In this document: positions 34,248 through 47,646 of the stretch, one piece after another
How positions within the stretch are numbered: the first letter of the stretch is position 1
How the letters are laid out: every line of letters begins with the position of its first letter
Origin: Aphrocallistes beatrix
Lineage: Eukaryota > Porifera > Hexactinellida > Sceptrulophora > Aphrocallistidae
DNA: 64,000 nucleotides
NCBI GenBank assembly: GCA_963281255.1
Contig: OY725490.1
Location: forward strand, 5,270,001-5,334,000
Reading direction: 5' to 3'
Position numbers and translations under genes: made by a program
Notes under the pieces: model-generated
Databases searched by the model: none
Seen by the model: only the letters and a program-made list of their open reading frames with translations
What the model was told of the DNA's origin: nothing

Positions 34248-35840
34248 GGATACCGCCTGTGAAATATACATAGGTTTAGCATATATCAAGAATAGAGATA
34301 TATAAGATGTTAAGCGTGGGCAGGTAGTGCAATTAAAAAATATTGAGACATGCCAAACAGTTTTTGATTCGCATTTCTAGTTTTTGAGTTACAGCGTCTC
34401 AAAGTCGGTTTTTTTCCGTTTTTCCCTAGCACATCTTAATGGTAAGCCCTCCCCACTCTGTGATTTTTTTGAAACACATGTTAGGATCAGATGCTTCGAA
34501 AATTTATTCATATATAGTCTATCAAATTCGCTATCGCATAGGACCAAAAAAAAGTTAAAATAACCAAAATTGTTAATTTTATAGGAGTTAGAAAAGAAAT
34601 TGCCAAAAAACAAATTTATAAGATATCGAAAATCGAGTGGTCCTACGCTCATCGCCTAATGATATGAAACAACTCCTGAAATTTTCAAACCTCTATCTCA
34701 AAGCAATTTTGAGTTAAAATTTTTGAAAGACGGTCAATTTTGGAATTTTAAAGTCCCGAGATATAGGGATTTGAAGTTTTAATGTTAAGAACGATGTAAA
34801 ATGAGCTATTAACGATAAATGAAAGCATCCTTGGGCATTTAATCGCATTTATACTGATGAATTAGATGTATTCCAACATATTTTGGTGAAAATAGCAAAA
34901 TTATACTAAAAATTCTCAAATTACCTTGAGGCCTCTAACCCCGAAAATTTTGGACCAATTGGGAAATATAATTCATACTCCTAGCACTGTAAAGTATGAT
35001 CCATCGGTTTAGAATGAATAACGAACTTCTAAAAAGTATATTACGAAGTTAGAGCGAGAGTCTACGACTTTTAGTTTTGAAGTTAGGTTTTTCGAAAAAT
35101 AAAAAATTTAAAACTTAGCATTCCATACGATGTAGTACAATAATTATTAAAGATTTAGAGATATACCGTCATGAAAAGTATATTAGGAATTGAGAGCTAA
35201 GAATTTGGGTGTATATTTCCCGAGTTTTGGAGGAATCTGTTTTTGGACCGTAAATGGGGGGCTTTGACCGAATTTTGGGGATAAATGCTCTGAACTTCCA
35301 AAATAATCATGTTGAGTGCTTCAAAATTTCTGTGCACATTGCTAGTGACTATTGCATTGTTTTTTGAGTATAATAGCTACTTTTGGGAACTTATTTCATG
35401 ACAAGATTCGCCATTTTCTAATATATTCAAAGTTCTTCATAGAATTTGTATTACAATGAAATCGATGATAAGTCAAAAAATATTTACTTTTTGACAAAGA
35501 GATGTTTGAGGAACCTATATGTTATCATATTTATCCTTTCATTTAAGATTATAATAGATTATATATCTTCAATAGTTTTTAAGCATTGACATCGAGCATT
35601 TTCGGGGCCATAGAGAGGTTTGATGTCCGAACTTTACCTACAATATACTATAACTTACGAACTAATGGTCGGATTTGAACTATTTTTTTAAAAAATGTTT
35701 AGAATTATTTTCTATACACAATAGCGAATATCACAACGTCCATTTCCCGAGCATTTTAGAAATAAAGTCCCTCACAAAGTAATTTTTGATTGGATTTTAA
35801 GTGCCTCTTTTTCTAAATTCATCTGTTTTATAATATTTAA

Positions 35841-38145
35841 GGTTGGCCTTTCCTATAATAGCTAACTTTTGACGTTTTCAACCGATTCATTTAATTTTTT
35901 CAGTGCAGATTTGAATCGCAGAGTTATCTGCAAAACTGCATTAATAATTGAAATAATTCAACCGATAAAAAAATTTTTAAAGAAATTTGGGCAATTTACA
36001 GGAAAGAAATCGGGAACAATATTCCTACAATCCTTTAGAAACTTTTCAAATTCATTCATAAATCGATGATCTAACTTAAAAATTCACAACAAAACACCCG
36101 AGGCATTTTATTTTTAGTAATTTTGACACTATTTTTTCCATAATTCTCTTTTTATTTGTATTTTCAAAAATCTGTCTGTTCATTAGGTTCTACACTTCGA
36201 GATCTGTCAGAAACTGTTGAGCTCTCATCCCTATGTTGAATTTACAAAAAGTTATCACCTTTATAATTGCTGAAAAAAATGTCTCAGAAAATAGGATTTA
36301 GAAAATATTTAGATATATACCTCAATCTCCAATAGTTTTAACTGCTTTGGAATATTAAAAACTTGCAAATATCTTTATTCGACAACTTATAACAGTACTT
36401 AACTTATTGTATATCAAAACTTTTCTCCATCAAAAGTGGGAAAAACTGGTCATTGCTGACTGGCCACCCAAAAATAACCACATTCGATAGTGTCGCCGGA
36501 ATCCCAGATCAAAAACTTCTTTAAACGATGTCAGATCATCATTTTAATGATAATTTCGTGCTCAGCACTAAATTTTCAGCAATTTGATATATATATTGAC
36601 CATATTTGGAGAATTTTTTGGATGTCCGTGCATGGCAACGGCCAGGAATGTTTTGACATTCCTGGCCGTTGCTAGGAACCCGCAGCCAAAGAATTTCTCC
36701 AAATATGTCCAATATATATATATCAAATTGCTGGAAATTTAGTGCTGAACACGAATTTAGCATTAAGGTTGGTGTTTCCTTCCAGAACTAACTTTAAAAG
36801 TTTTTGTGGAAACTATTCTCGATGAGTTATCCGCAAAAATACACTTTTCGGGAGCCCAAGAAGTAAGAGAAAATTTTTTTTTTCCCAAATGACCTAATTT
36901 ATACAGGACATTCAAGGAAACCTCAATGCTTTATGCCTCTTTACTCAATTATTCTCGCACAAAATGGTTGAATAAAGAAAATAATAGAAAAAGAATTTTC
37001 AATTTTAACCCAAATAATTTTTTCTTTTAAATTTCGTTTATACAAAATTTAGAGGCAGATTTTCGTAAGGAAAAATATTTTAACTTTTTTCTAAAGTTAG
37101 AATATCAAAAATATGTCTCTATCATTTTGTTCTACGTGACGAGATCTTTCTAAAACCGTCGAGTTTTTAACTCTACGACCTTTGTAACTAGAAATTCCTC
37201 CTTTGTAAAATTGATTTTTTTAAGTGCTAAAAACAGGCTACAAAGCAATTTTCTTCGGAAAGGCTTGATTTCCAATTGTTTTTACTGTATTCTGATAATA
37301 TATAATATCAAAACATCCTAAATCAACAACTTATAGTAGTACTTAACTTCAAAATATGATAAATCAAATATTTTCACATCATGACACCTTCAAAAGTGTG
37401 AAAAAGTTGACAGTTATCCCTGAGGGCCCAAAAATGACCATGTCCGACAGTTTCCGCCGAATCTCATACCTATAACTTTATTTGACTATGCCAGGTCGTT
37501 ATTTTAATACTGATTTCGTACTCAACACTAAATTTCCAGCAATTTGATATATATATTGACCATATTTGGAAATATTTTTGGTTGCCTTTCCTAGCAACGG
37601 TTAGGAATGTTAAAAAATATATATATCAAATTGCTGGAAATCTAGTGCTGAGCATGAATTCAGCATTAAAAAGATGATCTGGCACTGTTAAAAGAAGTTA
37701 TAGTTGTGGGACATTTCGCATTTAAAATGTGTCGTATTTAGTGCGACACTAGGTGATACAAGTGGCTCAAAGTGGCGAAATATTGGGGCTGGAGTTATAA
37801 AATCGGGATTATTGTTTAGAACCCCTATAAGGATCTAAAAATGATAAAAAAAGCAATTTGGGCACATTTTTACTAAAAAACAAGTTTCGCTTGGGAAACA
37901 CCAACCTTAAAATGATGATTTGACATGGTTCAAAGAAGTTATGGATATGAGACTTTCCGTTTCAAAAATGTGTCCTCTTTTATGCGACACTAGTGGTACA
38001 AGTGGCTCTAAGTGGCGAAATATTAGCATTGAAATTCTAAAAATCAAAATTAGTGTTTAGAACCCTTTAGTGATCCTAAAATGGTTAAAAAGGACTTTTA
38101 GCAAATTTTGGATAAAAAACAAAATGCCCATAGGACAGGCCAACC
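35841..38145. mobile_element. TTAA-target foldback T2 inserted in T1
   Basis: The ends are GGTTGGCCTTTCCTAT and (reverse) GGTTGGCCTGTCCTAT. TTAA flanks both sides (35837-35840 and 38146-38149), and the homologous site in the 54.4-kb T1 copy has a single 'atatttaaagggg', so this is a true insertion. The core is a palindrome at about 36540-36760 centred on 'ccaggaatgttttgacattcctgg'. Net length without its own insert is 1161 bp. Confidence 0.85.
36767..37906. mobile_element. T2-family element inserted into its own relative
   Basis: The ends are GGTTGGTGTTTCC and (reverse) GGTTGGTGTTTCCC, with TTAA at 36763-36766 and 37907-37910. Arms, core palindrome and length (1140 bp) match the T2 element around it, so one member has inserted into another. 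The uninterrupted equivalent of its target ('cagcattaaaaagatga', about 37665) lies in this very copy. Confidence 0.85.
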
Positions 38146-38418
38146 TTAAAGGGGCCAAAACCATTTGGGGTTCATATATTTGAAAAAATATCAGATAAGT
38201 TAGAAAATAATTCATGAATGCGCCGCAAAACCACGAATACCTTTCCGATTTTTAGTACGACTGAGCTTTAGGTGCTCAGTTCATAAATATCAAAATAAAT
38301 ACCATCCAACAAGTACGATTAGATGGTAGACTACTCAATAATCAAATGGAATTAACAATAAAAAATTTCACCATTTTTTTTTATGTCATGCGAGTTTTTT
38401 CGAGGGCGGTATCCTTAA

Positions 38419-39065
38419 TACCTACAATCCTGCTGCGCTTGCTTGCGCTGCTTAGGAATGTATTAATTTAGACAAATGAATTATACCGGGTGGTCCAAAA
38501 AAATGGAAGCCCTCAGGGATATTACTCTTATGTATTCATTTTTTGATGGAAATCAATGTAAATTCACTAACATGTTATTATCATAGTGTATATACTTTGA
38601 GAATCCTAGGAATAATACGTCTGTCCTACAGACTGACAACAACAGCTATAGATCGATATTTGAGCGGCAAGTTTCCCAAACTCATCACCTTCGCCAATAT
38701 GAGTAATTTGCTGATTTATAAGATATAAATACATCCCATCTTTAACCCTAGATTATCGAAAAGCCGTGATATCGCGGATGTCTCCAGCCATTTTCAATGG
38801 GAAAGAAGCCATAAAGTTGTACCACTGTGGTACATGTCTGTTATCTTAGGTTAATTGTAGAGTCTATATGAATATATACGTATCATACTTATGTCTATTT
38901 GAATGTATTCAATACTATTTTGAATGTTAATAATATTTGCTTCATTAGTGTTCCTTCTTTCTTCTTTAGGTTTACTAATTTATAATTAGAGCTGATTATA
39001 TTTTCGCTTATCTTCCAGTAAACCGACCCTAGATTAAAAAATAGATGGTCTCTTGTTGAATTAGA
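38419..39065. other. repeat scraps, no gene
   Basis: Holds a short Helentron-like hairpin scrap (38428-38455), a mariner-like end ('ccgggtggtccaaaaaaatgg', 38489 on) without a partner, and otherwise unremarkable AT-rich sequence. Confidence 0.45.
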
Positions 39066-39067
39066 CA

Positions 39068-39243
39068 CTCGATTGGAGAAACGGATGCTCGATTAGAGAA
39101 ACAGATGCTCAATTGAATAAACAAACTCTCATTTGGAGAGACCACCGCTCGATTGAAGAACCTGAGGCTCAATTGGGGAGACAGATTAGCGATTGGAGAA
39201 ACAAGGGCTCAATTTGGGAAACAGATGCTAGAATGGAGAAACA
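39068..39243 (+). repeat. 20-bp minisatellite
   Basis: About nine imperfect copies of CTCGATTGGAGAAACAGATG. The overlapping frame at 39113-39340 is a result of the repeat. Confidence 0.82.
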
Positions 39244-39408
39244 GAATTCAATTTTAAAACGAAAATTCGATTGGAAATTGAACCTAGATTGCGGACGTTT
39301 CGCCGCAATTACTTATTCCATTCAATTTAAATTTATTTGAACACCAATATGAGTAATTTGGAGATGAAATACGTCCCATCTTCAATTGTTCCGCCTCATT
39401 TGAATATA

Positions 39409-39591
39409 CAGTCGACTCCACTTAATAGAGTCACTTTAATTTAGTCAACCGCTTAATCGGATCACTTTTGGAGGGGCCGGAATAGCTCTCACATATAGCT
39501 AATACAAAATATTTTCGATTAATAGGGTTCTCCGCTTAACCGGGACAAAATGTATTCTGACCGATGTGACCCTATTAAGCGTAGTCGATTG
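39409..39591. mobile_element. pogo-like MITE, CAGTCGACTCCGCTTAAT family, copy 2
   Basis: Same ends, TA flanks and interior as 5420-5607, more diverged. Confidence 0.75.
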
Positions 39592-39774
39592 TATCTTAAT
39601 AAGTCTAACTGAATGTATACAATACTCTTTTGAATATTGATGATATATATTGCTTCTTTAGCGTTCTTTCTTTTGGGTAACTATTTAATGATTGGAGCGG
39701 ATGATTTTTAGCATATAAATGTCCCGATCTTTAATAAAAGAAATTAAAGATAAGGACATTTATGTGCTAAAAAT

Positions 39775-40148
39775 CATCCTTGTCAGATCATCATCTTTTC
39801 CCAACGATTTGATATATATATTGATTTAGATGATTTTTGGTTGTACGTGCTAGTAACGGTCAGGATATTTTCACATACCTAGCCGTTGCTAGGAACACGC
39901 AGCAAAAAAATCTCCAAATATGGTCGAGACAGCTCACTGAAAATTCTGTACTGGACACGAATTCAAGATGAAAATAATGATCTAGTATATCCAAAATAAG
40001 TTAGATATGTGATTCCTCTAGATATTATCAGACGTGGTCTTTGTTGGGGCACCAGTCATGCTGACTAGTTTTTCACACTTTTGAACGTGTCATAGTGTGA
40101 AAAACCTTTATATAAAAGTCAAATTTAGCTGTTATAGGAAAGCCAACC
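39775..40148. mobile_element. T2-family fragment
   Basis: The right end is TATAGGAAAGCCAACC followed by TTAA (40149-40152), the reverse of the T2 left end. It contains the core palindrome with 'tagccgttgctagg'. The opposite end was not found, so it is truncated near 39775. Confidence 0.65.
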
Positions 40149-40261
40149 TTAATTTATGACGTCTGTTTGAATATAATATCTATTTGAATGTTCCTAATAC
40201 ACTTCCTAAAGTTAATAATTATGAATGATTCTATCGCGTTCATTCCTCTTCTTCAGTCTTA

Positions 40262-40530
40262 CTATTTTACAATCGCGCTTCGCTCGCGATGCGCGGCTGG
40301 CGGGCACAAATTGTCCGCCGGAGGCGCCTAAAGGGTCCCTGGGATCATAATTGATTAATAATAAGGGGGATACATCTCTAAATAAGCCTGTCTTACTGTT
40401 CAAATCGAATTCACTCTAAAATCATCAAATTTCTCATTTTTTAAAATTTTTGATGCGTAATGATGACGTCATAACACATTGATGAGTCTTCATTTTTGGA
40501 TGATAGTTGTATCATATGTGAGGTGCACGC
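40262..40530 (-). mobile_element. Helentron-like repeat, partial
   Basis: Hairpin end and GGCGGGCACAAATTGTCCGCC-like block at the left, body to 'gtatcatatgtgaggt' at the right, then cut off. Confidence 0.65.
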
Positions 40531-40626
40531 CTCTAGTATTTTCTCCTCGAAAAGGGGATACCCACAAAGTAAATTTACTGATGGGAACACAACATCTTGC
40601 TCAGTTTTGCCAGATGGATTGCTTAG

Positions 40627-40825
40627 TATGTTCATGCCAAGTATTTTGCCATGTCCATGCCAAAAGTAAAAAGTTCTTGCCATGCTTATGTCAAAAGTAA
40701 AAAGTTCATGCCAAGTTCATGCTAAAAGTAAAATGTTCATGCCATATTCATGCCACAAATCAAAAGTTCATTCCAAAGTTCATGATTCATGCCATGTTCA
40801 TGCCACAACTCAAAAGTTCATGAAA
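40627..40825 (+). repeat. 'gttcatgccaaaagt' minisatellite
   Basis: Six or seven imperfect copies of a roughly 30-bp unit built from 'gttcatgcca' and 'aaaagtaaaaa'. Confidence 0.75.
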
Positions 40826-40859
40826 ATGATCACATCTATGAACTTTGTTCATGATATGG

Positions 40860-41729
40860 CAACATTGATCTAGCTGGGCCCTGGGCGCTGTAAACCCCAT
40901 AGTGGGGTTCAGGGGCTTGTTCCTGGAAGCTGACGGTATTTATGTCAAAATATGCTTAGAATCCTCAAATTTAGACAAAATAGAACAATATTTTACAAAA
41001 ATGTATTGAATCCTGATGGGAATGCTAAATATTAGAAACTAGGGAGAAAATTTGCCAGGAGGGCATTGCCTCAGCATTAGCTAGAAAAGGGTTCACAAAT
41101 TGGTGCGAGCTCAATTTTACACAAGAGGGAAGAGGAGGGGGTTCACTTGCAACCTGCGAACAATTCGATGCACGTCCCTGCCCTTATTCATCACTGTCTT
41201 GATATGAAAAATTATTTGATAAGTCATCTTAATATACTTAGAACATAATATTGTAGAATATTGCATATAACTTTGATAGATAAAACGAAAGTGTAATTTC
41301 TAATAAATATTCTCTTCTTCACTTTTTTATGAGAAGAAAATTTATTTAGTTAGATGAAGTTAAAGTTCTGTAAAGAAGTTAAGTATGAACATTCTCTTAC
41401 AAACCTTTACTCGTACAAAATTGATTTGAAATTAGAATATTCGTAATTATACATTGTTAGCTATCTAAGATCTCATTACAAAATTTATTCTTTTTAGAAA
41501 ATATTAGTTGATGCCATAGACTCCTTTAAGTAAAGACTGTAGGCGTTCAATCTCGGGTCCAGGAACTTGGGTCCATTGTGTATTATTGACATCTCGTAAT
41601 CCGCTCAAGTTAAACATGGGAAATGTATTATTGTTAAATAGGAAATCGTATTTTCATTGGTCATGTTGGCTTGCTTCAATTATGTGCGGAATGTGAGTTA
41701 TGTGGTTTTTCACATATTTAAGATATATT
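40860..41729. other. no gene recognised
   Basis: AT-rich sequence with no motif-bearing frame. A short moderately GC-rich part at 40870-41190 shows no recognisable frame. Confidence 0.4.
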
Positions 41730-41990
41730 TTGGCAATATTCTGACCTGTTTTATGCACATTTTAAAGCGTTATTAATGTTTGATTTTCAAAAATTATCAA
41801 GGTAGGAACGGGTTAATTCGAAACTGAACTTTGAATGTTGCTACATTCCAGCATTGCTATGGAAACATATTTATACCATTTGAGTTATATCTTGAAAACT
41901 GTTACAGTTACACATTCAAATTTGACTGTATTTGATAGATAATAGGTCACTTTCTAATAGCTCCTATTACATTATAAAATATTAAATCTT
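41730..41990. mobile_element. single arm of the 59.1-kb-type foldback
   Basis: 'gcaatattctgacctgttttatgca' and 'gttgctacattccagcattgctatgg' match the arms at 13345 and 59108. Only one arm is left. Confidence 0.55.
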
Positions 41991-42026
41991 AAGGTTTTGA
42001 GATTTGGTGCAATTTAACAAATACAA

Positions 42027-42512
42027 GTGCGCTTCGCTTGCTTGCGCTGCGTGGCTGGCGGACACTTTGTGTCCGCCGGAGGCTCCCTTCGGTCGCCTGG
42101 GGTCACATTGGTTAATTATAGAGATAGCATCTCTAAATATGTCTGTCCTACTGGTATAATCGATTTCGCACGAAAAATTACCGAATTTGTCAATTTTTAA
42201 AATTTTGATGAGTAATGATGACGTCATAGCAAAGTGATGAGTCATCATATTTGGATGAGAGTTGTACCATATGTGGAATATGTTAGTATACAGATTCTAT
42301 TAAAATTTGAGCCTTCTATCTTTTATAATGGCAGAGTTATGCTCGAATAACTGTATTGCTTAACTTTTAAAAATGTGACAATGACGTCATAATTCCATGA
42401 TGAGTCGACATTTTAGTCTGAGCTCAGAACTTACTGGAGCCATAGCCAAAAGACTTCCACATGCCAAAAATCAACTTTCTATGCCTGGCAGTTTCTTCAA
42501 TCAATTCGTTAC

Positions 42513-42551
<39 letters not shown>

Positions 42552-42590
42552 CTACACAAACAATAATCGAGTTTTAATAGTAAGGATGAT
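42027..42590 (-). mobile_element. Helentron-like repeat, full length
   Basis: Hairpin AAGTGCGCTTCGCTTGC at the left, the GGACACTTTGTGTCCGCC hairpin, the full body, a (TA)n tract and the reverse of TCCTTACTATTAAAACTCGA at the right. It ends 22 bases before the Ginger target duplication. Confidence 0.75.
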
Positions 42591-42611
42591 TCCATAGCCT
42601 ACTGTATATAA

Positions 42612-42615
42612 GGCC
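42612..42615. repeat. Ginger target duplication, left (GGCC)
   Basis: GGCC directly precedes TGTTGT and recurs directly after ACAACA at 48856-48859. Four-base duplications are usual for Ginger elements. Confidence 0.85.
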
Positions 42616-42783
42616 TGTTGTATGCTAGAATGACACGCATGCTAGAATGACACACACCATGGATTATCATGATCTATGCTAGAATGACACACTAATATAA
42701 ATGGTTTAATAGTCTTGTATTTGAACTATAAACACTTCTCACGCGAATTATATTTCCATTATTACAATACCCTGCATTTTTCA

Positions 42784-45700
42784 ATGGATCCCGAAGAATG
42801 GGAAGAGATTTCAAATTATCTTACGGATAAAATATATCCGGCAAGAGTTCATGATGCTAAAATTCCGAGATTTGCAAGAAGGAATTTCGCAAGAAAGATG
42901 GCTAGTTATCAAATGAAAGAAAATAAAATTTTCAAGGTAATTACGAATATACTATATAATAAGTGTAAATAATAATATGCAGCATATTAATTATATTTAT
43001 TCAACAGAATTCCACGTCCAGCGACAAGTTACTCGAATGTCCAAAGAAAAGTCAACTTCCCGAGATTTTGTCTCAGCATCATGATCTGTTATATACAGGA
43101 ATAAACGCCACCTATACTTCAATAAGCAAGAGTTTTTATTGGAGAAACATGTCTAATGATATCAAGGAATATGTAAGTAGTTTATAAATAGAGATTCCTT
43201 TAGGATTAACTTAGAATACAACTTTTTAACTGCTAGAAATTTTCAATCTTATAGAAATTAGATTGATGACTGTCTTTTTCTCTATTTAAATCTGGATTAA
43301 TTATTTATTTTATTAATTCAATAGAATAAATATAGTACAAGCAAGCTTTCTTTCTTGCGCTGCGCGTCTCGCGGACACTATTTGTTAGCCTCAGGGATCT
43401 TCTTTGTTTTCAAAGATGCAACATAATCAGTATGATTACATAGATGCCTGGGGCCTTGTCTCAGATCGACTTAAATTAAACTTAAATTAAAGTAATTACT
43501 TAGTTTTCCTAACTATACTTATACTTAAATCTATACTTAGTTTATGCGTCGAACTTAAGAACTACTTAGTATTAACTAGTTTTGGATAAGTATGTATTTA
43601 GTTTTACTTAATTTATTACTTATTCCTTTACTTAGTTTATAATCACATACTAAGTTTTTGTTTCATTTTGATATAGAAACTAAGTATTTAATAGTTTGGC
43701 AAGGGGGTACTTCGAGATAGGTCAAATGACCCAAATCCCATCGACTCATTCAACGATATTGAATTCATAATAATTATCATCATATTACTCGTGACATGTT
43801 GAATATTCAGCAGCTTCATGTTTACGTAAGATATTGAGTGATGAAGACATTTTTGTGGTAATTACTGTAATTCAAATCAATGTCGTAAAACCATACTACA
43901 GCTAATGGTGACTACAACAAATAGATAGAGTTCTAATTGTGATACAATTGTATTGTATTGTTCTTACCAATTATTAATATTTCATTTATTGTCACATCTT
44001 TCTCTTTGCAAGGATGTAAAATTAAATACTAAGTGCTCATCAAAACTAAGTAAAATTTAAGTTTAAGCCGATCTGAGAATATAAGTCGATCTGAGAAACT
44101 AGTTGTGTCACACAGTGTATACTAACTCGTGATGTTAACACAATACTTATGACAAAAAAGCAAAATAATTTTATGTCAAAGCCCATCATTCACGATGCAT
44201 CAAAGTGCATTGTGATGATGCAAATAAAATGGTGAGATTATTTTAGAACCAAATGATTCGATGAAATATTTTCACTCATCCTAATAAAATTGTGTAAGTA
44301 TACTAGAACCAAATTATCTGATGAAATATTTTCACTGATTCTTAATCAAGTTATGCAATGCCCCTACACGATTCAACTTGGTCGAATGCAACATTTGCAT
44401 GCAACAAAATTGAATATTGTATGCATGGTGGACATTAGCCATTTATTGGTGAATGATGCCAATTCTAAGGGAATATTTTGAAGATTTAAGATTAAAATAA
44501 ATAATTTTTCACGAGATTTGGAGGTAATCGGGGCCAGAAATGACTTTTAGCGATTTGTAACGTTCAAGATAAAGTTTTTTTCCAAAGATAATAATACTTT
44601 TTGTAAATTTAAGATTCTCGTACAATGTCCATTCCAATGATCATTTATTTGCATGAGCTACACTAAAAATCACTCTATATAATTTAAATCAATAAAATTC
44701 AAGGTTCGGAGATGTCACACTTGCCAGATGAATGCCTCCAGACCTCCTAATCCCCAGCGTGAACTTAGACCTATTGCACCACCAGATCGCCCATGGAAAC
44801 ATGTAGGAGTTGACCTTATAATTGATGTACCTTCATTATACCCCGATTCAGACGGTTACCGCCACATATTGGTCATTGTGTGCTACCTGAGTAAATATGT
44901 CCTAGCCCGTCCACTCCTCGATAGGACAACAGACTCTGTTATTGTAGCTTTGCAAGACATATACTTGGAAGTTGGAGTTCCTGAGATCATACAGCATGAC
45001 CAAGGAAAAGAATTCTCAAGCAGAGCTTTCAAAGATTTTCATGATAAATTGAATGTAGAAAATCGTTCTACCACAGCTTATCACCCCCAGTCCAATGGAT
45101 TGGTTGAAGCACACAACAAAATTCTTAAAAAGTAAGTTATCCAATTTCGATTTTATATTCTTCTTCATGTAGTATACTCATTAATGATGTTATTTTAATA
45201 TAGGAAATTAGTCAAGATGCAAACTGTGTCCAAATGCAAATGGTCAAAGGTTCTGAAGTCAGCTATTCTAATCATGAATTCTACAAGTAAAAGATCCACT
45301 AAATATACACCTTTTAATTTAATGTTCAATCGAGAATCGAACCACATCGGTTTGTTAGAATATTTGCATCAAAATAACTTTAAATCAGAATATGTTGCAG
45401 ATGATTCGGATGATATGGCGGATAATCAGTGAGTTTCATTATATACAAGATACAAAATGTCTCTATTAGCAAAACATTTTACTAATCTCCTTAATTATAC
45501 TTTGATCTTTGTTAGATTAGAAAATCTCGCAGACAACTTTTTGCCTCCATTAGAGGATTTTGAGAAATGCATCCCCCCGTTAAAAAAGGAACATAACCTT
45601 ACATGCACACTTGCACGTGAGAGTATCATAAAAGAACAGATGAAGCATAAACATCAATTTGACAAAAAAGTGTCCAAAAATCGGTAAAAATAAAATTGTT

Positions 45701-47542
45701 AATCTGTTATTTCGTGGATATTAATAAATCTAAGCAATACTCAGGAACGATTCGTATTATAATTTGTTGCGTACGCGTAACACACTGTTTATTATTAACT
45801 CTGCGGTACTGGATTATAAAAACTATTTGCAAAGTAATATATTGAGTAAATTTTAGACCGACAGCAGTCAAAAAGGGAGAGCAGTTCATCTCTCGCAATG
45901 TTACTAAGGACAAAAAACTGCCTGGGACGAAGTTGCAACCAAACTATAAAGGACCCTTTGTTGCGTCAAAAATCACTGATAGCCACGTTCTGACAAATGA
46001 TAGTAAATCTGGATCTGGATCAAAGTTTCCTATATTCCTCACTAAACCTTATTACTCCCGAGATAAAACAATGAATGATGAATGTGTGCAAGAAGGGTCT
46101 TACAACGAGAAAAGAAAACGTACAGATACAAATATTAAAACTGGTGTTAAAAGGATGAAAGCAAGCCAAAATAACGAAGAAATTAACTACAAATATGGAA
46201 TAGCTCGACAGGACATCTTAGAAAAACTACCAGAATTCAAGGTAATATTTAAAATAGGATTCCCTTATTTCTTGTTAATAAATGTTTTTTACCCATTTAA
46301 TTGTATTTTACAACATAGGATATTTTGTTCACTCATTATGAAAATGGGACTTATATTTCAAAGAATCATGAGAATCTTCATATATCGTGGAGGAAAAGAG
46401 GATCCCCAGATACTAACCTGAGCATTTTTCAATTTACCAAGGACATCGATGGAAGAAAAATGGTAAATAATTATATTATATACGAATTAATTCAATTAAT
46501 TTTTAATTAGAAATTTATTTACAGAAGGAGGAACTTTATCAAACTATGATGAAATGGACAGAAGAACTCTTCCCTGAAGAGGGAGCAAACTTCCTTGTGA
46601 ATTATTCAATGAAAGTTTTAGCGATATTGGTAGGATTTTGTTTCTATTATAATTCGAATAACAGAAGATTTTCCTCTGTTATCCGAACACCTTAGTTGTT
46701 TGAAAATTCACAAGGTTTGGATCTACGCAGAATGTAACAAAATTATTTTCATTTTACTCATCACATAGATAAGATATAAGTGTTCGAAAATCAGATAATT
46801 AAGATTTGGATGATCGAGAATGTACTTTATTATATTTATACACATATTTATCTAGGCCTTTCAACATTTGCATTATTCCTTCTTGGTTCCGAAAAATGGG
46901 GATGACTTGAACGCAGAAATTTCATTTTTGCGTCATGAAGATGCAGTAATCTCACCGATTACTATTGAGTTGCAAAATGAGAAGTGTCAGCAACTCAACC
47001 TCGAGTTTTCTGAACCAATCGAGCAGCATCATATTTTAAGGGGAGAACCTTTAGCAAACTACCAGCCCTACCAGACGTGCAAAATAGTTGGAGATGGAAA
47101 TTGCTATTTTAGATGTATATCCAAAATGATTACTGGAAGTGAACTAAACTACAACCAATTACGTAATGAATTATGCCGTTACATGGTCTCTCAGGGTCAA
47201 GCCAAAATTAGAGGATATTTCCATATGCGGAATGAATCAGCCTTTCAACACATAGAAAAAACAGGAATGCTGTATAATACTACATATTCTACAGAAGCAG
47301 AAATAATGGTGACATCTGCTATGTTAGATACGGATATTTATGTCGGGAGTATGATCTGGAGAGATAATGCATTTGAATCCGAAATGTCGTGGCAGAGGTT
47401 TAGTACGAATAAGAACAATTCAAAAAAATCAGCACTCTATATACAGAATTATTCGGAACATTACGAACCTGTGATTAGAATGATGAATTCTCCCTACCCA
47501 ACCTATAATCGAGATGATTACAAAGCAATTGAAATCGAATAA
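42784..47542 (+). CDS. Ginger integrase-OTU protein, multi-exon
   Basis: About nine exons with GT/AG borders are visible. Exon 1 (42784-42936) starts MDPEEWEEISNYL. Exon 2 (about 43008-43171) carries the His pair of the integrase zinc finger (HHDLLYTGINATY...YWRNM). Exon 3 (44704-45131) has the Cys pair (CHTC) and the catalytic core, with GVDLI (D), QHDQGKEF (D) and GLVEAHNK (E). Exons from about 45204, 45516 and 45857 follow, the last with a YKGPF module typical of Gypsy-type integrases. Two short exons lie at about 46320-46461 and 46525-46630. The last exon (46857-47542) is an OTU-family cysteine protease, with GDGNCYFRC (D and C) and SEHYEPV (H). The integrase would insert the element. The protease may process the protein or remove ubiquitin, which is inference. 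No break was noticed. Confidence 0.82.
43450..44100. mobile_element. Harbinger-type MITE in a Ginger intron
   Basis: The left end GGGGCCTTGTCTCAGATCGA resembles the 24.8-kb Harbinger start (GGGGCCTTGT). 'ttaaacttaaat' repeats follow, and the right side carries the inverse 'agtcgatctgagaa' twice. The outermost right bases are not matched, so the border is approximate. A Helentron-like scrap lies just before it (43345-43425). Confidence 0.5.
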
Positions 47543-47646
47543 TGAACTATTAATATATGTTATTTCTACACATCTCTTAAAAGTACAAAATAATACTCAT
47601 TTGAAAAATTCGTATATTTTATATCCTTTGCTTTCTATTATTAGAA

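Larger units (their letters stand above)
34248..38414. mobile_element. TTAA-target element T1 (outermost of a triple nest)
   Basis: The ends are GGATACCGCC at the left and GGCGGTATCC at the right. The copies at 49311 and 54376 share the ends and body in opposite orientation. TTAA follows the right end, but the left end abuts the P transposase without TTAA, so the left junction has been altered. Removing the nested insert (2305 bp plus TTAA) leaves 1858 bp, close to the 1923 bp of the whole copy at 54.4 kb. No coding frame recognised. TTAA targets suggest a piggyBac relationship, but the ends do not start with the usual CCC. Confidence 0.8.

Noticed and set aside
39113-39340. Charged repetitive peptide from 39113
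   Set aside because: Produced by the 20-bp minisatellite. No start context or homology recognised.
40441-40873. Frames rich in Cys/His around 40.5-40.9 kb
   Set aside because: They translate the 'gttcatgccaaaagt' minisatellite and a Helentron-like fragment.
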